Part shown: positions 19,751 to 29,721 of the stretch, piece after piece
Position numbering within the stretch: position 1 is the first letter of the stretch
How the letters are laid out: every line of letters begins with the position of its first letter
Source of the DNA: Salinibacterium sp. NK8237
Lineage (GTDB): Bacteria; Actinomycetota; Actinomycetes; Actinomycetales; Microbacteriaceae
Direction of reading: 5' to 3'
Assembly: GCF_015864955.1 (NCBI RefSeq)
Contig: NZ_JADYWE010000001.1
Coordinates: 496,001-560,000, forward strand
DNA: 64,000 bases
Position numbers and translations under genes: made by a program
The notes under the pieces: generated by a model
Told to the model about the DNA's origin: nothing
What the model saw: only the letters and a program-made list of their open reading frames with translations
Databases searched by the model: none

Positions 19751-20851
19751 CTAGAGGAACCGGTCGCGGAGCTTCGCAAACAAGCCCTGCTGGAACTCAG
19801 CGAAGTGCGGTTGCTTGCTCTTGCGCACGGCAGCCAATTGCTTGAACAACGTTTGCTCGGCACCGCTGAGCTTGGTGGGAGTGACCACCTGGATACCCAA
19901 CCGCAAATCACCGCGACCGCCACCGCGAAGGGCGGTGATTCCGCGGTCCTTGACCGTGAGTACCTCGCCGCTCTGCGTTCCCGGCTTGATGCCAACCTCA
20001 ACTTCGCCGTCGAGCCCATCAAGCATGACGGTGGTGCCCATGATCGCGTCGATCATTTGCACTTCGACGGTCGCCAGCAAATCATCGTCTGAGCGACTGA
20101 AAATGTCGTGATGGCGAACCTTGATCTCCAAGAACAAGTCACCGTGCGGGCCACCAGCGGGACCGACTTCGCCTTGACCGGGCATCTGCAGACGCAGACC
20201 GGTCTCGACGCCAGCGGGAATATCGACCGAAATCGTGCGCTGAGCTCGAACGCGACCCTGGCCTGCACACGTGGCGCACGGGTTCACGATGATGTTTCCG
20301 TAGCCGCGGCACGTGCCACACGGGCTCGATGTCATGACGTTGCCGAGAAGGCTGCGCACCTGGCGTTGAATCTGCCCACTGCCCTGACAAATATCGCAGC
20401 GAACCGGAGAGGTACCGGGAGCAGTGCAGCTGCCCTCACACGTCTCACAGAGTTCAGCGGTGTTGACCTCGATGTCGCGAGTGACGCCGAACATCGTGTC
20501 CTTGAGGCTGACCTCGACGCGCAGCAGAGCATCCTGGCCACGCTCACGACGCGAACGAGGACCAGCGGTCTGGCCGCCACCGCCGCCACCAAAGAACGTT
20601 TCGAAGATGTCGCCGAAACCGAAGTTGGCTCCACCGAATCCGCCGCCACTTCCGCCCATGTCGTACTGCTGGCGCTGCTGCGGATCACTCAACACGTCAT
20701 ACGCGTGAGTTACCGACTTGAAGCGTTCCGATGCATCCGCGCTCGGATTTACGTCGGGGTGCAACTCGCGAGCAAGCTTGCGGTATGCCTTCTTGATTTC
20801 TTCTGGCGTCGCTTCGCGCGCAACGCCGAGGGCTTCGTAGTGATCTGCCAA
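19751..20851 (-). CDS. dnaJ: Co-chaperone DnaJ
   Basis: Hsp40 co-chaperone, 366 residues, stimulating DnaK. The J domain carries HPD ([19 protein letters not shown]), followed by a Gly/Phe-rich segment ([18 protein letters not shown]), a zinc domain with four CxxCxGxG-type repeats ([32 protein letters not shown]), and the C-terminal substrate domain. The first repeat ends GSC instead of GxG. The start is a TTG with GGAG further upstream. It follows hrcA by 23 bp, so HrcA and DnaJ are co-regulated. Confidence 0.95.
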   Translation of the reverse strand: MADHYEALGVAREATPEEIKKAYRKLARELHPDVNPSADASERFKSVTHAYDVLSDPQQRQQYDMGGSGGGFGGANFGFGDIFETFFGGGGGGQTAGPRSRRERGQDALLRVEVSLKDTMFGVTRDIEVNTAELCETCEGSCTAPGTSPVRCDICQGSGQIQRQVRSLLGNVMTSSPCGTCRGYGNIIVNPCATCAGQGRVRAQRTISVDIPAGVETGLRLQMPGQGEVGPAGGPHGDLFLEIKVRHHDIFSRSDDDLLATVEVQMIDAIMGTTVMLDGLDGEVEVGIKPGTQSGEVLTVKDRGITALRGGGRGDLRLGIQVVTPTKLSGAEQTLFKQLAAVRKSKQPHFAEFQQGLFAKLRDRFL

Positions 20852-20874
20852 AGTTCCGATTGCTCCTTACGAGC

Positions 20875-21897
20875 TCAGTTGTCTTCTAAAAGTCGTGACA
20901 GGTATCGCGCTACCGCGCGAACCGCTGCCATGTTGTTCGAATAGTCCATGCGTGTTGGGCCGAGCACTCCCAGCCGCGAAAGTCCGCCGCCGGAGGAGGA
21001 ATACCCTCCCGTGACGACCGATGTCTCTTCTAATCCAAATTCTGCGTTCTCTCGCCCGATGCGAGTAGAAACTGATCCATTTGCTACTTCCATCTCTCCA
21101 AAGAGGCGCAACAACGTTACTTGCTCTTCTATTGCCTCGAGTACAGGAAAAATGCTGCCGGTAAAGTCTTGCTCGGTTCGTGCAAGATTTGCTGTGCCAG
21201 CCAAAACGAGCTTGTCGGCACGGTTAGCCAACACCTGTTCCACCAAACTCGACGTCACTAGAGCGACGAACGGACGGCGTTCCACTGGAAAAATTTCAGC
21301 GAAGCTCGCCAGTCGTTCAGCGGCAGCCGGCAATGCCTGCCCGTTAAGCGCCGAGTTGAGTTTCGCCCGCAACTCGCCCAAGAACACCTCATCAAGCGCC
21401 TCTGGGAGATCAATAAGTCGCTGCTCTACCCGACCTGCGTCGGTGATAAACACCGTCATGATCCGCGTCGCCGTGAGCGGAACTAGCTCCACATGGCGCA
21501 CCCTGGCCGTTGCCAGCGATGGGTACTGCACGAGAGCGACACTGTTGGTGAGCTGCGACAGCAGGCGAACGGAACGTGCAAGCACGTCATCCAGATCGTC
21601 AGCTTGGCCAAGAAACGACTCGATTGCTTGACGCTGCGCACTCGTGAGGGGTCGCAAGTCAGCCAGTTGGTCGACAAACATGCGGTAGCCCTTATCGGTG
21701 GGCACACGCCCCGACGAGGTGTGCGGCGCCGTAATAAGTTCTTCGTCTTCGAGCAAAACCATGTCGTTGCGAATCGTCGCTGCTGACACTCCAAAAGAAT
21801 GCCGTTCAACGATCGACTTAGAACCGACAGGCTCGCGCGTAGCAACGTAGTCCTGCACGATGACTCGAAGCACGTCAAGTCCGCGGGCGGAAACCAT
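20875..21897 (-). CDS. hrcA: Heat-inducible transcription repressor HrcA
   Basis: Repressor of the class I heat-shock regulon, 340 residues. The N-terminal winged helix is SARGLDVLRVIVQDYVATREPVGSKSIVERHSFGVSAATIRNDMVLLEDEELI, followed by the GAF-like dimer domain and FTGSIFPVLEAIEEQVTLLRLFGEM near the end. I chose ATG 21897, where the conserved N-terminus begins, over the longer frame from 21960, which would run through the operator. A CIRCE-like operator lies 22 bp upstream, pointing to autoregulation. Confidence 0.95.
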   Translation of the reverse strand: MVSARGLDVLRVIVQDYVATREPVGSKSIVERHSFGVSAATIRNDMVLLEDEELITAPHTSSGRVPTDKGYRMFVDQLADLRPLTSAQRQAIESFLGQADDLDDVLARSVRLLSQLTNSVALVQYPSLATARVRHVELVPLTATRIMTVFITDAGRVEQRLIDLPEALDEVFLGELRAKLNSALNGQALPAAAERLASFAEIFPVERRPFVALVTSSLVEQVLANRADKLVLAGTANLARTEQDFTGSIFPVLEAIEEQVTLLRLFGEMEVANGSVSTRIGRENAEFGLEETSVVTGGYSSSGGGLSRLGVLGPTRMDYSNNMAAVRAVARYLSRLLEDN

Positions 21898-21918
21898 GCC
21901 ACCACCCACCTTTCCTGA

Positions 21919-21945
21919 TTGGCACTCAATCCGTTCGACTGCCAA
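21919..21945. promoter_or_regulatory. CIRCE-like HrcA operator
   Basis: TTGGCACTC-N9-GACTGCCAA has the exact 9-9-9 layout of CIRCE (TTAGCACTC-N9-GAGTGCTAA), with one change in the left arm and two in the right. It lies 22 bp before the hrcA start, where an HrcA operator is expected. Confidence 0.8.
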
Positions 21946-22108
21946 TCTTACTCGACACACCGCGACACACCCGTTGCACCGCGCGAGTCATACCGCTAGC
22001 GTGTCTTTGTACTTGAGCGCTACCTTTCTGAGGAAATGCTCAGGTGTGACACCGAGCACTTTGATGAAACCCGGGAAGTTCCCTCGTTCACCTGAAAGGC
22101 ACGAACAC

Positions 22109-22477
22109 ATGACTGACGCAAATCCTCAGCCCGCAGCCCCCCAGCCGGCCGCACAACTGACCGCAACCGAAGACAACCAGTGGGCATCTTTCGCTCACCT
22201 CGGTGGAATTCTCGGCTTCCTGCCGGCGCTGATTATCTGGTTGGTATTCAAAGACCGCGGTGCTTTCACGAACACCGAAGCCAAAGAAGCGCTGAACTTC
22301 CAGATCACCATCGCGATCGCTTACGTCATCTCGAACATTTTGGTTGCCGTCTTCATCGGTGCCATCCTGCTCCCGATCGTCTTCATCGTGTCGGTAATCT
22401 TCTCGATCATCGGCTTCACCAAGGCGAAGGACGGCACGAGCTACCGCTACCCCTTCGCACTGCGCCTCATCAAGTAA
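22109..22477 (+). CDS. DUF4870 small membrane protein
   Basis: A 122-residue protein with a Pro/Ala/Gln-rich soluble N-terminus (about 30 residues) and three hydrophobic segments. The family core is clear: WASFAHLGGILGFLPALIIWLVFKDRG, EAKEALNFQITIAIAYVISNIL, and GFTKAKDGTSYRYPFALRLIK. Function of DUF4870 (Tic20-like) proteins is unknown. A similar gene follows 107 bp downstream, separated by a strong terminator, so the two are probably expressed independently. The ATG at 22109 has a weak GAAAGG upstream. Confidence 0.85.
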   Translation: MTDANPQPAAPQPAAQLTATEDNQWASFAHLGGILGFLPALIIWLVFKDRGAFTNTEAKEALNFQITIAIAYVISNILVAVFIGAILLPIVFIVSVIFSIIGFTKAKDGTSYRYPFALRLIK

Positions 22478-22508
22478 TTCTCCTCATCGGCTAGTCCGAT
22501 CGGGTTTC

Positions 22509-22544
22509 GCCCCGAGAGCTTCGGCTCTCGGGGCTTTCTTTTTT
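22509..22544 (+). terminator. Strong intrinsic terminator between DUF4870 genes
   Basis: An 11-bp perfect stem (GCCCCGAGAGC / GCTCTCGGGGC) capped by a TTCG tetraloop is followed by TTTCTTTTTT. It ends transcription of the first DUF4870 gene. Confidence 0.95.
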
Positions 22545-22584
22545 CCAATGCACGCTTCTCGCCAATGCAGGGTTTAATGGAGTC

Positions 22585-22959
22585 ATGTCAGATTCCACAC
22601 CACCACCCACCTCGCCGTACGCGCCGATCCAGCCAATGAGTCCCAGCGACGAGAAGCTCTGGGCAACGTTGATTCACATCGGCGGAATCTTCTTCTTCTT
22701 CATTCCCGCCCTTATTGGGTACCTCGTACTCAAGGACCGCGGTCCGTTCGTGCGAGCCCACACTCGCACCGCACTCAACTTCCAGATCACGATGGCAATC
22801 GCTTACGCGATCGGCGTCGTCCTCAGCACGATCTTCATCGGCCTCTTGTTGATCGTCGGTGTCGGCATCGTGATCATCATCTTCAGCATCATTGCCGCCG
22901 TCGCTGCCAACAATGGTCAGGCGTACAAGTACCCGCTAACCATCGAGTTCATCAAGTAA
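22585..22959 (+). CDS. DUF4870 small membrane protein, paralogue
   Basis: A 124-residue paralogue of the preceding gene with the same layout: a short Pro-rich soluble start (TPPPTSPYAPIQPMSPSDEKLWATLIHIGG) and three membrane segments, including LNFQITMAIAYAIGVVLSTIFIGLLLIVGVGIVIIIFSIIAAVAANNG and the end AYKYPLTIEFIK. Function unknown. Convergent with hemW, whose stop lies 31 bp away. Confidence 0.85.
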   Translation: MSDSTPPPTSPYAPIQPMSPSDEKLWATLIHIGGIFFFFIPALIGYLVLKDRGPFVRAHTRTALNFQITMAIAYAIGVVLSTIFIGLLLIVGVGIVIIIFSIIAAVAANNGQAYKYPLTIEFIK

Positions 22960-22990
22960 CTCGACGCTCTCGAGCTACGAACTCTTCGCT

Positions 22991-24241
22991 CTAAATAGGG
23001 GCGTCTGCCAGCAATCGCCGCACTACGGCATCCGCTAGCAGGCGCCCCTTTAGCGTGAGATTGACGGTGCCACCGATCGCTGCCCGAGCGTCTACGAGCT
23101 CATCAGCGATGAGGCCGGCAACCGCTGTGCGACCCTCGGGATCAAGCGTTGCCGTCGTTAAGCCGTCACGAACGCGTGCCCGCAAAAGTACGTGCTCGAG
23201 ATATTTGCTCGAGTCAGCGAGCGTTTCCCGCCCCGCGCCAGGCGAATGACCAGCCGCAATGCGGTCGGCATACGCCGCCGGATGCTTCACGTTCCACCAG
23301 CGCACCCCGCCGACGTGGCTGTGAGCGCCGGGGCCAACGCCCCACCAGTCGTTGCCTAACCAGTAGCCAAGGTTGTGGCGGCTCACATGACTGATCTCAG
23401 GATTATCGTCGCGCTTGGCCCAGTTGCTGACCTCGTACCAGTCGTAACCTGCCGCAGCCAGCTTCGCGTCAGCCAGCTCGTACATGTCCGCCTGCAAGTC
23501 ATCGTCGACCGGGGCAACATCGCCGCGCTTAATCTGCGCGGCCAACTTAGTGCCGGTCTCAATAATCAAGGCGTACGCCGAAAGATGATCGGGGTTCTGC
23601 GCGATGGCATGATCGAGCGATCGCTCCCAGTCGGCCAGCGACTCCCCCGGCGTGCCATAAATGAGGTCAACGCTCACGTCGAGCCCAACCTCTCGGGCCC
23701 ATTTCACCACGTGCGGAACTTTCTCGGGGTCGTGAGTGCGTTCCAGCGTAGCGAGCACATGCGGGACCGCTGATTGCATGCCGAAAGAAACCCGCGTGAA
23801 GCCAGCCTCTTTGAGCGCGAGAAGGTACTCGCGGTCTACCGAATCCGGGTTGGCTTCGGTCGTGACTTCAACGTCATCCGTGAAGCCCCAAGTGTCGCGC
23901 GCTGCCGCAAGCATCCTCGTGAGGTCAGTCACCGGGAGCAGTGTTGGCGTGCCACCGCCAAAGAACACGGTTGACGCTTTGCGCGGCGCAACACCAGCGT
24001 CGGACAGCACAGTGGACGCCTGCCTGATCTCGGCAATTGCCTCATCCGCGTAGTCAGAACGCTTCGCCCCACGCAGCTCTTCACCCGTGTACGTGTTGAA
24101 GTCGCAGTAACCGCAACGAACCCGACAGAACGGCACGTGAATGTACACGCTCCAGTCGCGGTTCGCAGAGTCAACCGCGACACTCGCGGGCAGCGCTCCG
24201 TCGAGAGGGGCAGGATCAGCAATCGGCAACGCACCTGGCAC
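22991..24241 (-). CDS. hemW: HemW-like radical SAM heme chaperone
   Basis: A 416-residue radical SAM protein of the HemN/HemW group. The [4Fe-4S] motif is FCRVRCGYCDFNTYTG (CxxxCxxC, residues about 37-45), preceded by VYIHVPFC. Conserved blocks FFGGGTPTLLP, EVTTEANPDSV, RVSFGMQSAVPHVLATLERTHD and DLIYGTPGE follow. HemW proteins of this length lack coproporphyrinogen oxidase activity and instead deliver heme; older annotation as oxygen-independent coproporphyrinogen III oxidase is probably wrong. GTG start with AAGGGG 8 nt upstream. Position between lepA and hrcA is standard. Confidence 0.92.
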   Translation of the reverse strand: MPGALPIADPAPLDGALPASVAVDSANRDWSVYIHVPFCRVRCGYCDFNTYTGEELRGAKRSDYADEAIAEIRQASTVLSDAGVAPRKASTVFFGGGTPTLLPVTDLTRMLAAARDTWGFTDDVEVTTEANPDSVDREYLLALKEAGFTRVSFGMQSAVPHVLATLERTHDPEKVPHVVKWAREVGLDVSVDLIYGTPGESLADWERSLDHAIAQNPDHLSAYALIIETGTKLAAQIKRGDVAPVDDDLQADMYELADAKLAAAGYDWYEVSNWAKRDDNPEISHVSRHNLGYWLGNDWWGVGPGAHSHVGGVRWWNVKHPAAYADRIAAGHSPGAGRETLADSSKYLEHVLLRARVRDGLTTATLDPEGRTAVAGLIADELVDARAAIGGTVNLTLKGRLLADAVVRRLLADAPI

Positions 24242-24339
24242 GAACTAATCCCCTTAACACACGGTGAAGAAAGCGTGCCAACGCTATGACGAGCGGGCAC
24301 ACGTCAATTGTCTCACCTCGGACATGGGAGCATTGATGC

Positions 24340-25017
24340 GTGACTATGCACATCCTGTGGGACATCGACGGAACACTCATCCACAACTCGACAGACGGTG
24401 CTGCGGTGTACCTCGACGCATTCACCCGTGTCACTGGTGGCCCGCCACAGAAGCTCATCACGAACCCCCACGGCAAGACCGAAGGACAGATTCTCACCGA
24501 CCTGCTTGTGCTCAACGGACACCCCGCCGCTCTGCTCGAGGATGTCCTCGCCGAGCTCGACATCCGCACTCAAGCGCTGCAGGACAACGGCTATGTGCGC
24601 TCCGCTGTTGCCGGAGGGCACCAAGCCCTTGTTGCCGCCACCGACCGCCGCTGGACAAACGCGCTGCTCACAGGCAACGGACTTCAGCATTCGCGCGTCA
24701 AGCTAGTTGCAGCGGGCTACGCAGCAGACGATTTCAACTGGAAGAACTCGTTTTTCGGCGATCGCTCACCCGACCGCCACCACCTCACGTCCCTTGTGGC
24801 GACCGTGCTCGGAGACCAGCCCAGCGTGATCGTCGGCGACACCCCGAATGATGGCCTCGCCGCCGATTCGGCGAAGATCCCGTTTATTGCGGTAGCGACC
24901 GGCGCCTACAGCGTCGCTGACCTGCGCGAAACCAGTGCGCTCGTCGTGGTCGAAAACCTTGAGAATGGACTCGACGATGTGCTCGAGGCAATCGACCGGC
25001 TAGCGACGCGCGGCTAA
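24340..25017 (+). CDS. HAD-superfamily hydrolase
   Basis: A 225-residue haloacid-dehalogenase-like phosphatase. Motif I is WDIDGTLIHNS at the N-terminus; a small alpha-helical cap follows; motif II is in NALLTGN; motif IV is VIVGDTPNDGLAADSA. This is the phosphoglycolate-phosphatase-like subgroup, and the substrate is not predictable. The GTG at 24340 has GGGAG 9 nt upstream; ATG 24346 is an alternative. It lies divergently between hemW and the DUF1990 gene. Confidence 0.85.
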   Translation: MTMHILWDIDGTLIHNSTDGAAVYLDAFTRVTGGPPQKLITNPHGKTEGQILTDLLVLNGHPAALLEDVLAELDIRTQALQDNGYVRSAVAGGHQALVAATDRRWTNALLTGNGLQHSRVKLVAAGYAADDFNWKNSFFGDRSPDRHHLTSLVATVLGDQPSVIVGDTPNDGLAADSAKIPFIAVATGAYSVADLRETSALVVVENLENGLDDVLEAIDRLATRG

Positions 25018-25061
25018 TAGCGCGAAGCAACATCGCGGGCTCATCGCGCGCGCAATGAGAA

Positions 25062-25700
25062 CTACTCCGCGGGCTCTATCGGAGCAGTGCCGCTGCGCTC
25101 ACCGGGCAGGCTCGCGGGAATCGCGCCAGTGAGTGCGCGCAAGTAGCGGCCAACCACGAAGAACTGGAACAGTCGCAGCGCGGGTGAGAGCAGCATCCAC
25201 TTGAACGATGCTGGCCGCGAGAATGAACGCACCGTCATCCACACCGAGTTGTCGTCACGGCGTTCGATCATGAACGACTCTTCGCCGCGCAGCGGATGCC
25301 CCTCGAGCGTTCCGTAGGCGAAGCCGGCAACCGTGGGGTCATCAACGACATACACAACGCGCACTGGTTCGTGCGCCGTGTAGCGGCCGCGGCCCACCGA
25401 CAGCACGATCGTGTCGCCGGGGCGCACGAAAGGATGATCTGCACTATCGGCAGAAAGGTCCTGCAGTTCGCCATGCGGATCACGGGGCAACAAAGTGACA
25501 CCGAAACCGCTGCGACGCTTCACACCCCAGGTAAGAATCTGCTCGCGAGCAAAAGCCCAACGCTGCTCACCATGCCCAATGCGGGCACTTCGCTGAACGC
25601 GACGGAAACCCGCGGGAGGAAGCACCGTGAAAGTGCTGCCGCGCGTAGCACCGACCGCCCCGTACGTGACGGGAGCATTGGGGTAGGTGCGGGCATCCAT
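25062..25700 (-). CDS. DUF1990 protein
   Basis: A 212-residue protein with the DUF1990 pattern: early TYGAVGATRG, FRRVQRSARIGHGEQRWAFAREQILTWGVKRRSGF, and the late block YGTLEGHPLRGEESFMIERRDDNSVWMTVRSFSRPASF. The function of this family is not known; it has no signal peptide and no catalytic motif that I recognise. The ATG at 25700 lies 4 bp after the lepA stop, so it is probably cotranscribed with lepA. Confidence 0.8.
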   Translation of the reverse strand: MDARTYPNAPVTYGAVGATRGSTFTVLPPAGFRRVQRSARIGHGEQRWAFAREQILTWGVKRRSGFGVTLLPRDPHGELQDLSADSADHPFVRPGDTIVLSVGRGRYTAHEPVRVVYVVDDPTVAGFAYGTLEGHPLRGEESFMIERRDDNSVWMTVRSFSRPASFKWMLLSPALRLFQFFVVGRYLRALTGAIPASLPGERSGTAPIEPAE

Positions 25701-25704
25701 AGGT

Positions 25705-27573
25705 CTACTTCTTTTCTTTCCCGGCTTCGACTTCGCCTGAGAGCGCGGCAATGAAGGCAGACTGAGGAACTTCGACGCGACCGACCATCTTCATGCGCTT
25801 CTTGCCCTCCTTCTGCTTCTCTAGGAGTTTACGCTTACGGCTAATGTCACCGCCGTAGCACTTAGCGAGAACGTCTTTACGCATGGCGCGGATCGACTCA
25901 CGGGCAATAATGCGTGCACCGATGGCCGCCTGGATAGGAACCTCGAACTGCTGGCGCGGAATGAGGTTCTTCAACCGTTCCGTCATGAGCACGCCGTAGG
26001 CATAGGCCTTGTCGCGGTGAACGATCGCGCTGAACGCGTCGACGGCCTCGCCCTGAAGAAGAATGTCGACCTTCACGAGGTCAGCTTCTTGATCGCCACT
26101 TGGCTCATAGTCGAGGCTTGCATAGCCCTGAGTGCGGCTCTTGAGATGGTCGAAGAAGTCGAACACAATTTCGCCGAGCGGCATTGTGTAGTGCAGCTCA
26201 ACGCGGTCGGTGCCGACATATTCCATGCCCTGCATCGTGCCACGACGCGACTGGCAAAGCTCCATAACCGTTCCGACGAAATCTTTCGGAGTCAGAATGG
26301 ATGCCTTCACCATCGGCTCAGAAACACTGGCGATCTTGCCGCCAGGGAACTCGCTCGGGTTCGTGACTGTCGTGAACTTCTTGTCGTCGCCCATGACTTC
26401 GTAAATAACCGAAGGAGCGGTAGCAATCATGTCGAGATTGAACTCGCGCTCGAGACGCTCGCGCACGATCTCCAAGTGCAGCAGGCCGAGGAACCCACAA
26501 CGGAAACCAAAGCCAAGCGCAACGGACGTTTCGGGTTCGTAAACCAACGCAGCATCCGAGAGTTTCAACTTGTCGAGAGCTTCACGCAAAACCGGATAAT
26601 CGGAGCCATCGATCGGGTAAAGACCCGAGAACACCATCGGCTTCGGTTCGGAGTAGCCCTTGAGCGGCTGCGTCGACGGCTTAGCAAAGTTCGTGACCGT
26701 GTCGCCGACCTTGCTCAGGCGAACGTCCTTTACACCCGTAATGAGATATCCAACCTCACCAACGCCGAGCCCCTTCGTCGGGGTCGGTTCTGGCGAACTG
26801 ACGCCAATCTCGAGCAACTCGTGAGCCGACTTAGTCGACATCATCATGACTTTCTCGCGCGGTGCCATCTTGCCGTCGATCATGCGGACGTACGTGATGA
26901 CGCCGCGGTACGCGTCGTACACCGAGTCAAAAATCATCGCGCGGGCAGGAGCCGCTGGGTCACCGACCGGAGCCGGGATGAGGCGCGTTGCCTCGTCGAG
27001 AAGCTCGGGAACGCCCATGCCTGTCTTGCCCGAAACGCGAAGCACCGTAGACGGATCGCAACCGATGAGGCCGGCAATTTCTTCGGCATACTTGTCGGGA
27101 TCTGCCGCCGGCAGGTCAATCTTGTTCAGCACAGGAATGATCGTGAGATCGTTTTCCATCGCCAAATACAGGTTCGCCAGCGTCTGGGCCTCAATGCCCT
27201 GCGCGGCGTCTACCAAAAGAATTGCGCCCTCGCACGCCGCCAAGGAACGCGACACCTCATAGGTGAAGTCAACGTGCCCGGGTGTGTCGATCATGTTGAG
27301 CGCGTAGGCCTGCTCCTTACCGTTTTCGTCGGTAAGCGCCCACGGCATTCGTACAGCCTGGCTCTTGATAGTGATGCCGCGCTCACGCTCAATATCCATA
27401 CGGTCGAGGTACTGCGCCCGCATATCGCGGTCGCTAACAACCCCCGTGACCGACAGCATGCGGTCAGCGAGGGTGGACTTGCCATGATCGATATGCGCAA
27501 TGATGCAAAAGTTGCGGATAAACGCAGGATCGGTCGAAGCAGGCTCAAGTGTGTAAGAGGCGCGAGGAGACAT
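25705..27573 (-). CDS. lepA: Elongation factor 4
   Basis: Ribosome-associated translational GTPase, 622 residues. The GTPase domain begins [20 protein letters not shown] (G1), followed by [14 protein letters not shown] (G2), [14 protein letters not shown] (G3), and [11 protein letters not shown] (G4). The EF4-specific C-terminus is recognised in [35 protein letters not shown] and [21 protein letters not shown] chose ATG 27573, where homologous sequence starts. The long ORF on the opposite strand is a shadow of this gene. Confidence 0.97.
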   Translation of the reverse strand: MSPRASYTLEPASTDPAFIRNFCIIAHIDHGKSTLADRMLSVTGVVSDRDMRAQYLDRMDIERERGITIKSQAVRMPWALTDENGKEQAYALNMIDTPGHVDFTYEVSRSLAACEGAILLVDAAQGIEAQTLANLYLAMENDLTIIPVLNKIDLPAADPDKYAEEIAGLIGCDPSTVLRVSGKTGMGVPELLDEATRLIPAPVGDPAAPARAMIFDSVYDAYRGVITYVRMIDGKMAPREKVMMMSTKSAHELLEIGVSSPEPTPTKGLGVGEVGYLITGVKDVRLSKVGDTVTNFAKPSTQPLKGYSEPKPMVFSGLYPIDGSDYPVLREALDKLKLSDAALVYEPETSVALGFGFRCGFLGLLHLEIVRERLEREFNLDMIATAPSVIYEVMGDDKKFTTVTNPSEFPGGKIASVSEPMVKASILTPKDFVGTVMELCQSRRGTMQGMEYVGTDRVELHYTMPLGEIVFDFFDHLKSRTQGYASLDYEPSGDQEADLVKVDILLQGEAVDAFSAIVHRDKAYAYGVLMTERLKNLIPRQQFEVPIQAAIGARIIARESIRAMRKDVLAKCYGGDISRKRKLLEKQKEGKKRMKMVGRVEVPQSAFIAALSGEVEAGKEKK

Positions 27574-27634
27574 CCGCCCAATTCTCCCATGAAGCCGACG
27601 ATCCTGCGCGCACCCGGCTCCACGACAGGCCAAA

Positions 27635-27660
27635 AGCCCGCACCACAGCGGGTACGGGCT
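27635..27660 (-). terminator. Terminator between DUF4190 gene and lepA
   Basis: On the minus strand AGCCCG and CGGGCT pair across a loop that can form a second CCCGC/GCGGG stem, followed by TTTTGG. It ends the DUF4190 transcript just before the lepA leader. Confidence 0.7.
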
Positions 27661-27675
27661 GACGCATAGTGCCCT

Positions 27676-28017
27676 CTACAGCGCGGCCGCGAAAAGGATA
27701 AAGGGCAATGAAACAATGGCACCGGCGATAACGAAGAAGACCCAGCCGAATGTGGCCACGCAGGCCAAGACAATCCCCCAGATCGAAAAACTGCGACCGG
27801 TAGGTTCATCCCGCAGGCCAAAGACACCCAAAATGATTGCGGCTAGAGGCACCACGATGCTCTGAGCAAAAAAGATCGAGGCAATGCCCAAAACGAGCGC
27901 GAGGACGCTCATTGTGCGAACACCCGGCTGTGCAACGGTGTCGGATGCTGCCGGCGCCTCTGCAACTGCGGGTTCGAGGCTGCCAACGGTGGAAGGAGTA
28001 GCGGTTGAAGAAGTCAT
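27676..28017 (-). CDS. DUF4190 small membrane protein
   Basis: A 113-residue protein with an Ala/Thr/Ser-rich soluble N-terminus of about 33 residues and two to three hydrophobic segments: SVLALVLGIASIFF, VVPLAAIILGVFGLRDE, GIVLACVATFGWVFFVIAGAIV. The LGxxGLR..PTGRsfSiwGIvL pattern is typical of DUF4190. Function unknown. Followed by its own terminator; divergent from rpsT. Confidence 0.8.
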   Translation of the reverse strand: MTSSTATPSTVGSLEPAVAEAPAASDTVAQPGVRTMSVLALVLGIASIFFAQSIVVPLAAIILGVFGLRDEPTGRSFSIWGIVLACVATFGWVFFVIAGAIVSLPFILFAAAL

Positions 28018-28305
28018 ACCTCAACGGTAGAAAAACAGCACCGGACCGGGAAGCGGGGTAACCCCCGAAATCTGGGGTGGGTCGACCAGACACCCATCCG
28101 CAGTATTCTTGAACAAGCCGATGACAACGCCGCGCAGCTTTGCTCTGCAATTGCCATAGCTGCATTGCGCTGGTAACGTTGCCTGTTGGCTTATGCATAT
28201 GGTTCTTCGTCGAACAGTATGCGCATCGCGGCCGGGAATCAGAACACCGATTCTCTTCCACGGCCGCCCACCATCTCTGATCCACAAACAAGAAAGCACA
28301 TACAC

Positions 28306-28566
28306 GTGGCAAATATTAAGTCGCAGATCAAGCGCATTGGTACCAACAAGAAGGCACAAGACCGCAACCGCCAGGTCAAGAGCCAGATCAAGACCGCTAT
28401 CCGCGCAACGCGCGCAGCGATCAAGGCTGGCGACAAAGACGCCGCTCTCGCGAACCTGAAGGTCGCTTCCAAGACACTCGACAAGGCAGCTGGCAAGGGC
28501 GTAGTTCACAAGAACCAGGCAGCCAACCGCAAGTCGGCCATGGCCAAGCAGGTCGCAGCACTCTAA
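28306..28566 (+). CDS. rpsT: 30S ribosomal protein S20
   Basis: An 86-residue basic protein binding 16S rRNA. The sequence [21 protein letters not shown] and the Lys/Ala-rich remainder ending [11 protein letters not shown] are diagnostic, and the length is exactly that of the family. GTG start with a weak AGAAAG upstream. The 288-bp region before it contains no gene; it should hold the promoter and leader, but I could not assign the boxes. A terminator follows 31 bp after the stop. Confidence 0.97.
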   Translation: MANIKSQIKRIGTNKKAQDRNRQVKSQIKTAIRATRAAIKAGDKDAALANLKVASKTLDKAAGKGVVHKNQAANRKSAMAKQVAAL

Positions 28567-28596
28567 GACCTCCGCTCGACATCACGTCGAACACAC

Positions 28597-28630
28597 AGAA
28601 GCCCCCAACCGTTCGCGGTCGGGGGCTTCT
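28597..28630. terminator. Terminator between rpsT and holA
   Basis: AGAAGCCCCC and GGGGGCTTCT form a 10-bp perfect stem with a loop that pairs further (ACC/GGT). It lies between the convergent rpsT and holA genes. T-tracts are short on both sides (CTGTCGTT after the rpsT side), so it is probably used in both directions. Confidence 0.85.
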
Positions 28631-28662
28631 GTCGTTAAGCGCTGAGATCTGCCGGGAGCAGG

Positions 28663-29691
28663 TCAGTGATTGCCTCGTGCGGCGACCACAGAAATCATGC
28701 GTTCAAGGGCAAAGACAGGATCACGCCCGAGGCCCTTCACTTGGGCATCGGTATCCGCGATCGCCTCAATGGCTGAACCGAGCCCGGCATCACTCCAGCC
28801 GCGCAAATCTTTCATCGCACGATCAGCCTGCCAGGGTGCCATGCCGAACATCTTCGCGGCTTGCCCAGAAGACATTGAACCACCCGAAAGCTTTGCCATC
28901 GTGCGCAGTTTGGAGGCGAAAGCGGCAACGATCGGTACGGGGTCGGCACCCGACGCGAGAGCGTGGCGCAGAAGCACAAGAGCTTCACCAGATCGACCGG
29001 CGATTGCCGAATCCGCCACCTTGAATGCACTCGTTTCGACTCGACCTGAGTAGTAGCGGGCGACAGTTGCCTCGTTGATCTCATCAGCGTCATCGGCGAG
29101 CAGCTGTTGGCAGGCCGCAGCGAGTTCAGCTAAATCAGCAGAGAATGCCGACACGAGAGTTCGGAGTGCGCCCGGGGTGACACGTCGGCGCTTCGCTGCA
29201 AACTCTGCAGAGGCGAAATCGTACTTTTCGGTATCCTTCTTGAGCTCGAGGCAGGTGATCTCAATTCCGCCACCCTTGCCGGCGCGGATCGCGTCGAGCA
29301 ACTTCTTGCCGCGCACTCCCCCGGCATGGCGCAACACGAGATAAGTGTCGTCTGCGGGCGCCTCGAGATAAGACAGGGTTTCAGTGATGAAAGCGTCGGT
29401 GCACTTCTCGACGTTCGTGACCCGAATCAGCCGGGGCTCGCTAAACAGGGAAGGGCTCGCAAGACTGATGAGTTCACCGGGACCGTAATGGTCTGCTTCA
29501 AGGTCATTGACCTCAAGACTGGGATCTTCGATCCTGAGGGTGTCACGAAGCGTGCGGATGGCACGGTCAGCAAGGAAACCCTCGGTTCCGCTCACGAGAA
29601 TAATGGGTGCGGGACGCACCTGGTTCCACGTCAGTTGCGGGATAGCGACCTTCGACTTCGTCGTCGATCGTGCAGGGGTTCTGGCGGCCAC
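28663..29691 (-). CDS. holA: DNA polymerase III subunit delta
   Basis: Clamp-loader delta subunit, 342 residues, that opens the beta sliding clamp. N-terminal block PIILVSGTEGFLADRAIRTLRD, then LEVNDLEADHYGPGELISLASPSLFSEPRLIRVTNVEK, and the C-terminal collar region ALVLLRHALASGADPVPIVAAFASKLRTMAKLSGG. The GTG at 29691 has GAGGAG 4 nt upstream and is preferred to ATG 29715. It lies 30 bp after the MBL end of comEC, the arrangement usual in bacteria. Confidence 0.93.
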   Translation of the reverse strand: MAARTPARSTTKSKVAIPQLTWNQVRPAPIILVSGTEGFLADRAIRTLRDTLRIEDPSLEVNDLEADHYGPGELISLASPSLFSEPRLIRVTNVEKCTDAFITETLSYLEAPADDTYLVLRHAGGVRGKKLLDAIRAGKGGGIEITCLELKKDTEKYDFASAEFAAKRRRVTPGALRTLVSAFSADLAELAAACQQLLADDADEINEATVARYYSGRVETSAFKVADSAIAGRSGEALVLLRHALASGADPVPIVAAFASKLRTMAKLSGGSMSSGQAAKMFGMAPWQADRAMKDLRGWSDAGLGSAIEAIADTDAQVKGLGRDPVFALERMISVVAARGNH

Positions 29692-29721
29692 GAGACTCCT
29701 CACTATGAACTGCAACCCAGC

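Noticed and set aside
26017..27669. A 550-codon open frame on the plus strand opposite lepA
   Set aside because: The minus strand encodes a complete, highly conserved LepA. The opposite frame has no recognisable domain and arises from GC-rich codon bias.
28018..28305. Possible structured leader or extra small gene before rpsT
   Set aside because: Open frames here overlap rpsT out of frame and show no conserved features; a GGGGT/ACCCCC pairing is too weak to call a regulatory RNA.
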